The notes: generated from the letters alone by a model not told the origin. 46,307 nt of DNA from an uncultured Bacillota bacterium (GCA_946617625.1 CAMOKF010000008.1:1-46307); one strand, 5' to 3'. Positions 8,848-18,334 are shown, numbered from the stretch's first letter. Translations and numbers: made by a program.

Positions 8848-9102
8848 CTACATAAGAATTACTCTTGATCCATTTTTTAAATCTGTATCTCTTACTGTTT
8901 TATCTACTTCATATATAATTCCAGTTTCTTTACTATACATGTTAGTAGTTTCTGTTGCTTGATAAGATCCTTCTGTTAATTCTATTAATTCAGCTTCTAT
9001 TAAGCTTTTTATAGTACCTACTTTTTTATTTACAGGTATAAATAGATCATACTTTTTTTCAATTAATGGAATTTCTAATTCTATTAATATTTTATTTTTC
9101 AT
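8848..9102 (-). CDS. YukD/EsaB-like ubiquitin-fold protein
   Basis: 84 aa, beta-rich, KKYDLFIPVNKKVGTIKSLI...DTDLKNGSRVILM; adjacent to essC. Confidence 0.75.
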   Translation of the reverse strand: MKNKILIELEIPLIEKKYDLFIPVNKKVGTIKSLIEAELIELTEGSYQATETTNMYSKETGIIYEVDKTVRDTDLKNGSRVILM

Positions 9103-9111
9103 ATTAACTAC

Positions 9112-12100
9112 CTACTTTCCTGATAATAATTTAATTAATGTAGCTTTACCTTTATGAATATTATATCCAAATCCAGGTTCTACTTCTGCTCTTAGTACTC
9201 TTGCTGCTGTTGTTACTTTAAGTGTGAATTGGTTACCTATACCATTTCCAATCCATACTCCTTCAGATAAATCTGTATTTGATTTATACCAGTTTTCAAA
9301 AGCAATTGTTTTAATATTGTTAATTGTTTCTACAATAATAAATTTAATATTAGGTACTTGTTTAGCTACTTCTACAATAGAATTAAATTGATTTTTTAAC
9401 TCTACTGGTGATTTATTCATGAACGATAATGGTCCTATAAACATACAAGTTATTGGATTTACACTTCCTGCTTCTAAGTTAGCATTTACTGTTTGAGCCA
9501 TTGCTTCTAATGTCTCTGCTACATCACCATCTTGATACATCACATTAGTTTCTCCAGAGTAATCATATCCTTCTAGTGCTGATATAGTATCTAATACGAA
9601 TGTACTAGATTGAGGTACTCTAGCTAATGCTTTAATAACTCCATCTAAGAAGTCTGGATCTGATGTAATATCATCTCCTGTAATATTAAACATAATATTA
9701 TCGTCAAGATTAATCTTAGATACAAGAAGAGATTCTTTTTCTATACCAACTGGTATAGTAGATGTTTTTCCAAGTACTTCTTCTACTGTATCTAAAGATA
9801 CTGTTTCTGGTAAAACTGGAATCTTCTTTGCTTGGAATCCACAAATATCTTTTAACTTTTTACAAATAACTTTTATATATTCACTCATTAAATCTTCTTG
9901 ATATGGATATGCAGTCTGTAATTCATAGATATTATCTAATAGAATCATACCTCTACCGAATATCTTAGATGGTTCTTTCTTTCTAACTCCAGGGATAACT
10001 GATACATAATCAGATGGATCATTAAATTGTAATACTACATTTTGACTAAAGTTTTGTCTAACTTTATATCTTAATGTATTTGGTCCATTTGTTGTTAAGA
10101 TGAAGATAACACCATATTTTAAACAATCTCTTGTTAATTGAGTAATTACATCTTCATAATCTGGATAGTTTTCAAAGAATGCTTCTGCATTATTTATTAC
10201 AACTGTTATAAGTGGTAATTGTCTTCCACCATGATTTATGTAGAAGTCAAAAGATCCATTGTAATCAACAAATATTTTCTTTCTAACTTCAATAGTTTCT
10301 ATAACCATTTTAAATAAGTTTTCAATCTTTTCTGCATCAGGTGATAATAATACTTCACCTACATGTGGAGCATTCTTAAATACTGTTAGAGTTTCAGCTC
10401 CACAATCTATAATATAGAAGTTTACTTCTGAAGAATCGTGTGATGTTATTGATGAATAAATAATACTATTTAACATTAATTCTTTTCCACTACCTGCGGA
10501 ACCATAAATAATTGTATTTCCTTCTTGCGATAATGGAAGAGTTAATATTTCTTGTCTTTGATTATCTGGATCATCATACTCTCCAATTATTGGATTAATA
10601 TCATTTTTCTTAGCTTGGAAATGATATTTTTTCTTTAAGTCATCAACATAGATAACATCAGGTATTCTATCTAACCATAATTGATCAATATGAATATTTA
10701 ATTCTTTAGCTACATTTACTATATATTTTACTAAGTTTGTAATTTCTTCACCCTTAGATTCAACTACAATGTCATTCTTTTGTGTATCTAGTGACTTAAC
10801 TACATTTCCTACATTATCTATAAAGTCAATTGCTTGATTAACTTTTTTCTTTCTTTTATCTGTTGGATAGTATTGAGCTCCTGCCCATGCAGCTTGTCCC
10901 ATAGCAAATAATTCATTATATCCTACTTGTAGATAGAATCTACCTGGATTTTTAAGAGATGCTGCATCCGGTACTTTAATCATATCCATAGAATCAGATT
11001 TGTCTTGAACTTTTAAACATACTCTAAATTTTGTATTTGACCATATTTGATCATTAACTACTCCACTAGGTTTTTGTGTTGCTAGGATTAAGTGAACTCC
11101 TAATGAACGTCCTATACGAGCAGTTGATATTAATTGATCCATAAATTCTGGTCTCTGAGCTTTTAACTCAGCAAACTCATCTGAAATAATAAATAAATGA
11201 GATACTGGTTGACTAACTAATCCTTTTCTATATAGACTTTGATATTTATAAATATCTATTGTACTTTCATTTAATTTATCTCTTGCTTCATTAAATATTC
11301 TTTGACGTTTTCTAAGTTCTGATTGAATAGAAGCTAAAGATCTATTCATTTCTACTGTATCTAAGTTTGTAATTGTTCCTGCTAAATGAGGTAATTTCAT
11401 TCCTGTTTCTTTATTTTGGAATACTCCTGCTAAACCTCCACCTTTGTAGTCAATAAGTACAAATGACACTTCGTATGGATGATAGTTTATAGCCATAGAT
11501 ACAATATATGTAATAATAAATTCTGATTTACCTGAACCAGTCATACCTGCAACTAATCCATGTGGTCCATGGAATTTTTCATGTAAATCTAATTTAAATA
11601 ATTCTTGTTGTCTATCTAGTCCTACTGGAGCTTGTAATGATTTTGTAGGATCATTAGTTTTCCATCTGTTTTGAATATTTAATTGCTCTATCATACCAAC
11701 ATTATACATTTCTAGGAATGATAAACTCTTTGGTAATTTTTGATTTTCTTTAGCTATATCTATTGGAATATTAGCTAATATTTTAGAACACTCATACATA
11801 TTAAGTGTTTCATCATAATCCGCTACAAATTCTTTTTGTTTATTTGATACTAATTCATTTTCAAATATTCCTGATTTTTTATCACCAATACTTACGAATG
11901 TTTTACATTCATTAGGTATATTTATTAATCTTGGACTTATTACCATTAAACTAAATCCATAATTAATGTCCATCTTTTCTACATCTTTTATCAACTCTAG
12001 TTCACGATACATTTTGTAATTATCTGTAATAATCATGTAGTATGGCTTATAGTGATGATAATCTAGTGTATTTTTTTCAATTTTTCCATTATTATCTTTA

Positions 12101-13698
12101 TTTTGTCTTGCTTGTATTTCTTGTTCTAATGCAAGTGATAGTTCTTTTGCTTCATCTAGATTAGTAGCAAAATATCTCATATTTTTTTCATTATTCCAAC
12201 AATGAGGTGCAATCTTCATATATTTCCAACTTGCTTCATTTTTCTCATCTGTTAAAATTACTATTTTTAGATCTTCATAACTATGGTATACAAGCATTTG
12301 TAGTAATAATCCATCTAGAAATTGATATTTTATAGTAGCAGAACCAATTATTGCCGAAACTCTATTTTTTAAAAATGATAAAGATATAGGTACATTTTCT
12401 AACATTGTAGATTCTGATCCTAATTTATACACTTCTTCTAATAAGTTATCTGTTTCTAATGAGAAATGTGATTGTGGAAAGCCTATCTTTCCACTTAGGT
12501 TAGTTGATCCAATTCCTAATCTTAAATCTAGGAAGTCATCTTGATCTAATTCTCTTTCCCATAAGTTTCTTTTCTTTTGATATAGGATATCTTTCGTATC
12601 TGAAAGAGGTAAATAGTTATCTATTAATATTTGTCTTTGAATTTTCATTTCAGACTGAATCTTAGATCTTTTTTCCTCTATATACTCAGTATATTTACTT
12701 TGTCTTAATGCTTCTTTCTTTTTCTTTTGAGCATTGGTATATTTTTTACTTATTACTGGCCATAGTAACATAGATGCTAGCATTCCACCAGACATAATTA
12801 AACTAGGATATGACTGATTAAGATCTGCTGTACCATTTAATACATTATTTAGTGTTTGAAAAGCTGTTGTTCCTGATACCATTCCCATAGTTAGCATAGG
12901 ACCAACTGATAGAATAGCTGGTGTATTATCTTCTGCTTCTTTTCCTGGAGGAGGATCTATAGTAATATCTACGTCTTCTATTTTTGTTTTAAATCTAGGA
13001 GCTCTATAGAAGTAATCATCCTCTTTAAAGAACTCTACTCCTTCTTCATCAGGATTATCTTGTTGTGTTTGTCTTTGTACTATAGGCATAGATCTTTTGA
13101 AAGCATTTTGATCATATGTAACATAGTTACCAATCATATTTATTGTAAGTGAATTATGCATTACTATAATTCTTAATCCCATAATGAAGATAATATCTCC
13201 ATATTCAAGTTTTTTTGTTGTAATTACATTATTATTTACATATGTACCGTATTTACTACTTAAATCTGTTATAGTCCATACTCCATTATTATTAGTTAAT
13301 TTAGCGTGTTGTGTTGATACTAATGGATTTAGATAACCTATACTTGCTCTTGCATCGTTACCTATTATATATTCTCCAGATTCAGCTGTTGTTAGCGTTA
13401 CTGTTTGTTTATCATTATTAGGTGAACAATATAGTATAACATATTCATTATCTGTATTTATTTTTAAAAAGAACATACTATAGTCACTTAAATATGCTGA
13501 ATCTATTTCTTTAGATCCAGCCATTATTTTAGTTTCAAAGTCACTTTTAATTTTCCATTTTCCATTTGATTCTTCAACGTTTATTAGGTTTCGGGTATTA
13601 CCTAGATAGTCAGTATCGGTAATCCAATAGTTACCATCAATAACATTAGGTAAATTAAAATTATAAATTTTACTTTTCTTAATCAATCTAACTATCAT
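9112..13698 (-). CDS. essC: EssC/YukBA-type type VII secretion FtsK/SpoIIIE ATPase with N-terminal FHA domain
   Basis: FHA (STQHAKL...DLSSKYGTYVNN), two TM segments, GPHGLVAGMTGSGKSEFI Walker A, LFIISDEFAELK Walker B, later ATPase-like repeats. Confidence 0.95.
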   Translation of the reverse strand: MIVRLIKKSKIYNFNLPNVIDGNYWITDTDYLGNTRNLINVEESNGKWKIKSDFETKIMAGSKEIDSAYLSDYSMFFLKINTDNEYVILYCSPNNDKQTVTLTTAESGEYIIGNDARASIGYLNPLVSTQHAKLTNNNGVWTITDLSSKYGTYVNNNVITTKKLEYGDIIFIMGLRIIVMHNSLTINMIGNYVTYDQNAFKRSMPIVQRQTQQDNPDEEGVEFFKEDDYFYRAPRFKTKIEDVDITIDPPPGKEAEDNTPAILSVGPMLTMGMVSGTTAFQTLNNVLNGTADLNQSYPSLIMSGGMLASMLLWPVISKKYTNAQKKKKEALRQSKYTEYIEEKRSKIQSEMKIQRQILIDNYLPLSDTKDILYQKKRNLWERELDQDDFLDLRLGIGSTNLSGKIGFPQSHFSLETDNLLEEVYKLGSESTMLENVPISLSFLKNRVSAIIGSATIKYQFLDGLLLQMLVYHSYEDLKIVILTDEKNEASWKYMKIAPHCWNNEKNMRYFATNLDEAKELSLALEQEIQARQNKDNNGKIEKNTLDYHHYKPYYMIITDNYKMYRELELIKDVEKMDINYGFSLMVISPRLINIPNECKTFVSIGDKKSGIFENELVSNKQKEFVADYDETLNMYECSKILANIPIDIAKENQKLPKSLSFLEMYNVGMIEQLNIQNRWKTNDPTKSLQAPVGLDRQQELFKLDLHEKFHGPHGLVAGMTGSGKSEFIITYIVSMAINYHPYEVSFVLIDYKGGGLAGVFQNKETGMKLPHLAGTITNLDTVEMNRSLASIQSELRKRQRIFNEARDKLNESTIDIYKYQSLYRKGLVSQPVSHLFIISDEFAELKAQRPEFMDQLISTARIGRSLGVHLILATQKPSGVVNDQIWSNTKFRVCLKVQDKSDSMDMIKVPDAASLKNPGRFYLQVGYNELFAMGQAAWAGAQYYPTDKRKKKVNQAIDFIDNVGNVVKSLDTQKNDIVVESKGEEITNLVKYIVNVAKELNIHIDQLWLDRIPDVIYVDDLKKKYHFQAKKNDINPIIGEYDDPDNQRQEILTLPLSQEGNTIIYGSAGSGKELMLNSIIYSSITSHDSSEVNFYIIDCGAETLTVFKNAPHVGEVLLSPDAEKIENLFKMVIETIEVRKKIFVDYNGSFDFYINHGGRQLPLITVVINNAEAFFENYPDYEDVITQLTRDCLKYGVIFILTTNGPNTLRYKVRQNFSQNVVLQFNDPSDYVSVIPGVRKKEPSKIFGRGMILLDNIYELQTAYPYQEDLMSEYIKVICKKLKDICGFQAKKIPVLPETVSLDTVEEVLGKTSTIPVGIEKESLLVSKINLDDNIMFNITGDDITSDPDFLDGVIKALARVPQSSTFVLDTISALEGYDYSGETNVMYQDGDVAETLEAMAQTVNANLEAGSVNPITCMFIGPLSFMNKSPVELKNQFNSIVEVAKQVPNIKFIIVETINNIKTIAFENWYKSNTDLSEGVWIGNGIGNQFTLKVTTAARVLRAEVEPGFGYNIHKGKATLIKLLSGK

Positions 13699-13736
13699 AA
13701 GTAGTTCACCCCGATATTATCCTATTCTATATAGTA

Positions 13737-13765
13737 ATTATATCTTTATTTTTATTTTTTTACAA
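13737..13765 (-). promoter_or_regulatory. sigma-A-like promoter for essC
   Basis: TTGTAA (13760-13765) - 17 nt - TATAAT (13737-13742) on minus strand. Confidence 0.6.
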
Positions 13766-13784
13766 TAATTTTATTGTTAAATAA

Positions 13785-13807
13785 AAGAATCATTCATTAT
13801 GATTCTT
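13785..13807 (-). terminator. terminator containing last codons and stop of the holin-like gene
   Basis: AAGAATCAT-TCATT-ATGATTCTT stem. Confidence 0.6.
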
Positions 13808-14095
13808 CTTTTTTCTTAATTCTTTATGAGTAGATAATCTACCTTCTAATGATTTGTATATAGTATCTGCTCCTATAAAAGAAAATAATCCTGTCCAAAG
13901 GGATGTTGGAAATTGAATATTTGTAAATGAATAACAAAATATAAAACTAAAAATAATATTTACTATTAGTGAATAAATAATAAGAAATTTATTTGTTTTA
14001 AATAGAATTTTAGTTTTTTGAATAAATGAACAGGTTATGGTGCTTAATACAATAGATACTATTACTAAGTTTTTTATATAATCTATACTTAACAT
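13790..14095 (-). CDS. phage holin-like small membrane protein
   Basis: 101 aa, three hydrophobic segments, SLWTGLFSFIGADTIYKSLEGRL block resembling phage holins. Confidence 0.55.
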   Translation of the reverse strand: MLSIDYIKNLVIVSIVLSTITCSFIQKTKILFKTNKFLIIYSLIVNIIFSFIFCYSFTNIQFPTSLWTGLFSFIGADTIYKSLEGRLSTHKELRKKKNHNE

Positions 14096-14107
14096 ATTCC
14101 TCCATAA

Positions 14108-14128
14108 AAAAAGAGATTACTCTCTATT
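14108..14128 (-). terminator. short intrinsic terminator
   Basis: AGAGA-TTAC-TCTCT with A-run on plus strand. Confidence 0.55.
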
Positions 14129-14728
14129 TTATAATATGCTTTTTACTAAATAAGATAGTACTATACCTATAATAATACTATATGCCATATTCTTTGGATT
14201 TGTATATAAAACTATTATTGTAGTAATAAATATCAATAAATTTATAATACCATTTAGATAGAAATACCATGGTCCTATACTAAAACAAAATATAAGCATT
14301 GTTGATATAATAATACTTTTTATTATGATTGATAGATTATTATCTTTTTTAGAATACCAACATATATATGCTAGTACTGGGGATATAATTGTAATTCCAT
14401 ACCATATTAGCATATATCTAAACGGGTTAAATCCACATATAAATATACTATATAAATGATAACTAATAGTCATACTAAGAAAGAATATAAATACATTTAT
14501 GCTTGAGCTAATTGGCTTCTTACTATAGATGGAAATAATTAATGCTATCAATATCCATATTGGCATTTCAGATAATATGTTTCTTAAATCTAAAACTCCG
14601 ATTATATATTGCCACCAGATACTATCATCTATAGATAGATTATCTAACCATTTTGATATTATTCCTAGTAATATTCCTAATAATATTATCAAAATTTGAT
14701 TTTTGTATTTTATGAATATATTTTTCAT
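14129..14728 (-). CDS. multi-TM membrane protein of unknown function
   Basis: Hydrophobic throughout; 1 nt from the NADAR gene. Confidence 0.7.
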   Translation of the reverse strand: MKNIFIKYKNQILIILLGILLGIISKWLDNLSIDDSIWWQYIIGVLDLRNILSEMPIWILIALIISIYSKKPISSSINVFIFFLSMTISYHLYSIFICGFNPFRYMLIWYGITIISPVLAYICWYSKKDNNLSIIIKSIIISTMLIFCFSIGPWYFYLNGIINLLIFITTIIVLYTNPKNMAYSIIIGIVLSYLVKSIL

Positions 14729-14729
14729 A

Positions 14730-15224
14730 TTAGTCCTCTTGCTTTTTTAATTCTTCTCTTAATTTCATCCATAGTTTACCTAATTGGTTTTCTCCATCTC
14801 TATTAGGTCCCCATCCCCAAAAAGCATCTTTTGGAGAGTCTTCTACAATATAATAGTCTCCTGTTTGTAGTAATTTCTTTTTTACATAAGGGTTTTGTTC
14901 TATTTTTAGTCTTAGTAATTCTTCCATAACATTTACTTTTATTGAATCCCAATCAGGTCTTCTTTTATCTCTGTTAGCATAGGCTATTCTTTGAGCTTCA
15001 TCTGCAGAATGAGAGTGTTTAATTTGTTCAACAATTTCTTCATCACTTCCTATAAAACTAGCTGTCTGATATGCTTCTTCTAATGATGCATATAAGTATC
15101 CATTCCATTCAACTTTAAATGATGAAAAATTATCTAGTGGATAGAACTCTCTAGGATAAAATCCTATTACTTCATCCATTTTTTCTTTTAGCCATAAATC
15201 TCTATATTGTTCTAGTTTTATCAC
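14730..15224 (-). CDS. NADAR (YbiA/DUF1768-like) family protein
   Basis: FYPLDNFSSFKVEWNGYLYASLEEAYQTASF, RRPDWDSIKVNVMEELLRLKIEQNP, LLQTGDYYIVEDSPKDAFWGWGPNRDGENQLGKLWMKLR. Confidence 0.88.
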   Translation of the reverse strand: MIKLEQYRDLWLKEKMDEVIGFYPREFYPLDNFSSFKVEWNGYLYASLEEAYQTASFIGSDEEIVEQIKHSHSADEAQRIAYANRDKRRPDWDSIKVNVMEELLRLKIEQNPYVKKKLLQTGDYYIVEDSPKDAFWGWGPNRDGENQLGKLWMKLREELKKQED

Positions 15225-15248
15225 TTTATCACTCCTTATAATATATTT

Positions 15249-15779
15249 CTATTTATTTTCTTCATATATTTTATTTATATCTTCGAAAAGCATAACATAT
15301 TCAGTTAGTTTTTGCTCTCCAAAGTATTCTTCTTTTTGATCTATTTTTTTACCTTTGTATTTTTCATAAAATCCTATTGTTTTATTACCTTTTAATACAT
15401 TTAATATGAAACTATTAAATCCCATGTCTATTATCTCTTTTATACCTGTAAAAAATAATCTTTTACCTATGCCTAATCCTTTATATTCATCTAAAAGATA
15501 AATAAAGTTTAATTCTCCAATATTTTCATACTTTTCATTTCTAGATTTTCCATATGACATGGTACCTATAACTTTATCGTTATCTACTGCAACATAAATA
15601 TTATTATATTCTTTAATTTGCTTTTCAGTTTTTATTATTCTTTCTTTCATTGTATCTTGTCTATTTTTCAATACTTCATCTGGTATTAATCCTTTATATG
15701 AAGTTAGCCAACTAGACATTTTTACTTCTACAATTTCCTTTGCATCTTCGATATTTGCTTTTCTAATAATTATATTCAT
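15249..15779 (-). CDS. GNAT family N-acetyltransferase
   Basis: LNFIYLLDEYKGLGIGKRLF acetyl-CoA-binding motif, GFYEKY C-terminus. Confidence 0.9.
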   Translation of the reverse strand: MNIIIRKANIEDAKEIVEVKMSSWLTSYKGLIPDEVLKNRQDTMKERIIKTEKQIKEYNNIYVAVDNDKVIGTMSYGKSRNEKYENIGELNFIYLLDEYKGLGIGKRLFFTGIKEIIDMGFNSFILNVLKGNKTIGFYEKYKGKKIDQKEEYFGEQKLTEYVMLFEDINKIYEENK

Positions 15780-15827
15780 ATTAACTCCAACTTTATAATC
15801 ATTATAGCATTAATTTAATAAACAAAA

Positions 15828-15851
15828 AAAGTCCGAATATATCGGACTTTT
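15828..15851 (-). terminator. intrinsic terminator of rplM-rpsI
   Basis: AAAGTCCGA/TCGGACTTT with T-run on minus strand. Confidence 0.85.
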
Positions 15852-15864
15852 GAAACTGTATAAA

Positions 15865-16287
15865 TTATCTCTTTGAGAATTGTGGTGCACGACGTGCTTT
15901 CTTTAATCCTGGTTTCTTACGTTCTTTCTTACGAGAATCTCTAGTAATAAATCCTGCTGCTTTTAGAACTTTTCTATAGCTATTTTCAGAATCAGCTGGA
16001 GTATTAGCATCATATACTAATAAAGCTCTTGTAATTCCTAATCTAGTAGCACCAGCTTGTCCACTTAATCCTCCACCATTAACTTTTACATCAACATCGA
16101 ATAATTCTCTAGTGTTTGTAGCATCTAATGGTTGACATAAATCTAAAACTAGAAGTTTATCAGTAAAATATTGGTCAACATCACGACCATTAACAGTAAT
16201 TTTTCCTTTTCCTGGAGTTAATGTAACTCTAGCTACACTAGTTTTTCTATGTCCAGTTCCAGTATATTTTTTTGCTTCTTTTGCCAT
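15865..16287 (-). CDS. rpsI: 30S ribosomal protein S9
   Basis: [26 protein letters not shown]...[17 protein letters not shown]. Confidence 0.99.
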   Translation of the reverse strand: MAKEAKKYTGTGHRKTSVARVTLTPGKGKITVNGRDVDQYFTDKLLVLDLCQPLDATNTRELFDVDVKVNGGGLSGQAGATRLGITRALLVYDANTPADSENSYRKVLKAAGFITRDSRKKERKKPGLKKARRAPQFSKR

Positions 16288-16300
16288 ACGTTAAACCCTC

Positions 16301-16732
16301 CTACTTTACTTCAAGCACTTCTGGTTTTTGTGCTTGATGCTTATGTTCACTACCTGCATAAACAAATAATTTTTTAGCCATTTGTCTTCCTAATCTGTTA
16401 TGTGGAAGCATTCCATTAATAGCTCTTTCCATCATTTCAACTGGATAATCTTCTCTCATTGTTCTTGCAGTTCTTTCTCTTAATCCACCTGTGTATTGAG
16501 AGTGATTATAATACATTTTATCATCTAATTTATTTCCAGTTAAGTTAACTTTTTGTGCATTAATGATAATAATGTTATCTCCACAATCAATATGTGGTGT
16601 GTAAGTTGGTTTGTTTTTTCCACGTAAGTATGTAGCAGCTAATGTTGCAACACGACCTAAAGATTTTCCTTCAGCATCGATAACATACCATTTGCGTTCT
16701 ACAGTTTCTTTCTTTTGCATATAACTATTCAT
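16301..16732 (-). CDS. rplM: 50S ribosomal protein L13
   Basis: [21 protein letters not shown]...[20 protein letters not shown]. Confidence 0.99.
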   Translation of the reverse strand: MNSYMQKKETVERKWYVIDAEGKSLGRVATLAATYLRGKNKPTYTPHIDCGDNIIIINAQKVNLTGNKLDDKMYYNHSQYTGGLRERTARTMREDYPVEMMERAINGMLPHNRLGRQMAKKLFVYAGSEHKHQAQKPEVLEVK

Positions 16733-16806
16733 ATTTTATTTCTCCTTAATCCTATTAAATCAGACTTTCCCAGGGTCTAATTTATGTGGGGATGTCGAAT
16801 GTACCG
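16733..16806 (-). promoter_or_regulatory. candidate structured leader of rplM-rpsI (L13-leader-like position)
   Basis: About 70-nt leader with AGAC...GTCT hairpin (16762-16778) and C-rich/G-rich segments. Confidence 0.4.
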
Positions 16807-16812
16807 ATTTAA

Positions 16813-16841
16813 ATTATACTAAATATTAGTATAAAAATCAA
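16813..16841 (-). promoter_or_regulatory. sigma-A-like promoter for rplM-rpsI
   Basis: TTGATT (16836-16841) - 17 nt - TATAAT (16813-16818). Confidence 0.75.
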
Positions 16842-16868
16842 TACTTTTTCTTTGTTTTATCAACAATT

Positions 16869-17195
16869 TTAAAGTTTTTTTACTAATTGTTTCTCATTTG
16901 TATTTTCAATATTATTAATCTTATTATCTAACATGCTTTCTAATGATGCTAATTGCTCATCATTTAAAGACTCTATGTATGCAGATGCTTTTAAATAAGT
17001 AGGATTTTGTACCTTATAAGCTAACATACCTCCAGCAGTTATTGCTGTTGATACTGATGTTGAAAGACCATATCTTGATAATATTTCTTTATTAGTCTCT
17101 CCTTTTCTTTTTCTGTTAATATATAATTGTCCTCCTACATAAGCAGCTCCTGCTGCTAATGTTCCATAACTTAATGAAGCTCCACTTAAATGCAT
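16869..17195 (-). CDS. hypothetical protein; C-terminus similar to that of 18064-18333
   Basis: Intact ORF with RBS; YIESLNDEQLASLESMLDNKINNIE block. Confidence 0.65.
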   Translation of the reverse strand: MHLSGASLSYGTLAAGAAYVGGQLYINRKRKGETNKEILSRYGLSTSVSTAITAGGMLAYKVQNPTYLKASAYIESLNDEQLASLESMLDNKINNIENTNEKQLVKKL

Positions 17196-17196
17196 T

Positions 17197-17985
17197 CTAT
17201 TTTCCTCCTTTAATTTTAACTTTATTTTTGCTTCTATTTTCTCTTGCTTTTTGTTCTTCTTTTATTCTTTCTTTTAATCTCATTAATACTTCTTTATCGT
17301 TAATATTATTTATTATTTCATCTATATTAGGTAAATCTTTTTTATTATCCATAGTTTCTTCTATTTTTTCATAGGCTTTACCATATTTTTTTATCTCTTC
17401 TGCCTCAATTTTCTGTTCTTTTTCTTCTAATCTTTTTTCTATTTTTTTTAATCTATAAGTATTATAATTTTGTACATTTATACACTCTAAATTAATAAAT
17501 GTACTTAATCCTTCTATTACTAATCCTATACTAAATAATCCATTTAATAAAGTTGATAAACTCCCTGGATTAACTAAATTATTACAAGCTATGATTCCAC
17601 TTATGAATAATGGAATTAATATGGCATTAGTTTTTAATCCTTCTTTATGTACCATCTTATTCCAATTAAGATAAGCAAAGAATTCTGATGGTCTTTTAGG
17701 ATCTATATGATAATTTATATTTTCATTATTGTTCTTTTCTTTTCTAAGTAATGCTTTCTGTATAGTTGCGATTGAGATAATATCCTCTTTTTCTTGTGCT
17801 GTTTTTACTTTTTTTAATAATTTATTCTTTTTTCTGCCTATTATCTTATCTCCAAAATATATATACTTTTTACTTTTACTCAGCAAAGCCCATTTTTTAT
17901 CTTCTATGAAGAAGAAGAATTTTTGAAATTGTTTTGCTCCTAGTTTCTCACACATTTTTATTTTTTTATTATAATTATTTTCCAA
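17197..17985 (-). CDS. hypothetical membrane protein with charged coiled-coil C-terminus (TTG start inferred)
   Basis: Hydrophobic central segments, K/E-rich tail; AAGGGGG RBS-like sequence 8 nt upstream of TTG (LENNYNKK...); ORF track start is 18048. Confidence 0.6.
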   Translation of the reverse strand: MENNYNKKIKMCEKLGAKQFQKFFFFIEDKKWALLSKSKKYIYFGDKIIGRKKNKLLKKVKTAQEKEDIISIATIQKALLRKEKNNNENINYHIDPKRPSEFFAYLNWNKMVHKEGLKTNAILIPLFISGIIACNNLVNPGSLSTLLNGLFSIGLVIEGLSTFINLECINVQNYNTYRLKKIEKRLEEKEQKIEAEEIKKYGKAYEKIEETMDNKKDLPNIDEIINNINDKEVLMRLKERIKEEQKARENRSKNKVKIKGGK

Positions 17986-18063
17986 TCGAATAACCCCCTT
18001 ATCCGAATAGATGTGCTTTATTATACCATATTTCAACAAAAAAAGCAATTTGATAATTGCTTT

Positions 18064-18333
18064 TTATATTTTTAATTGTTTAACTTTTACTTGTTCTTTT
18101 TCTATCGAATCAAGCTTTTCATTTAGTTCTTTTTCTGCATATACTAATTCTTGATTGGATAGTGATTGAATATAGTTATCCCCTACATAATATATTCTAT
18201 GAGTACTATATTTTGGATACATTGTTAATGATGTTGTTAATGTTGAAGCAACTGATGTTAATACATCATCATTTGCTCCATAGGCATCTAATATTGACAA
18301 TGTTGAACTTATTGTCGTTGTTTCTGCTAACAT
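18064..18333 (-). CDS. hypothetical small protein; C-terminus similar to that of 16869-17195
   Basis: YIQSLSNQELVYAEKELNEKLDSIE block. Confidence 0.65.
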   Translation of the reverse strand: MLAETTTISSTLSILDAYGANDDVLTSVASTLTTSLTMYPKYSTHRIYYVGDNYIQSLSNQELVYAEKELNEKLDSIEKEQVKVKQLKI

Positions 18334-18334
18334 A

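Noticed and set aside
13790-13792. Possible alternative genetic code (UGA as Trp) given very low GC
   Set aside because: UGA serves as a natural stop (13790-14095 ORF) and Trp codons read as TGG throughout (e.g. EssC, NADAR); standard bacterial code fits.
16791-16800. TGTCGAA-like Spo0A box in the rplM leader, and TGTCGAT sequences near 35310 and 38940
   Set aside because: Isolated 6-7-mers in leader/terminator regions with no promoter-linked clustering; expected by chance.
16755-16812. 7-bp outer stem TTAAATC/GATTTAA in the rplM leader
   Set aside because: The distal arm (16806-16812) lies in the promoter discriminator directly next to the -10, so it is probably not transcribed; only the inner hairpin can be an RNA element.
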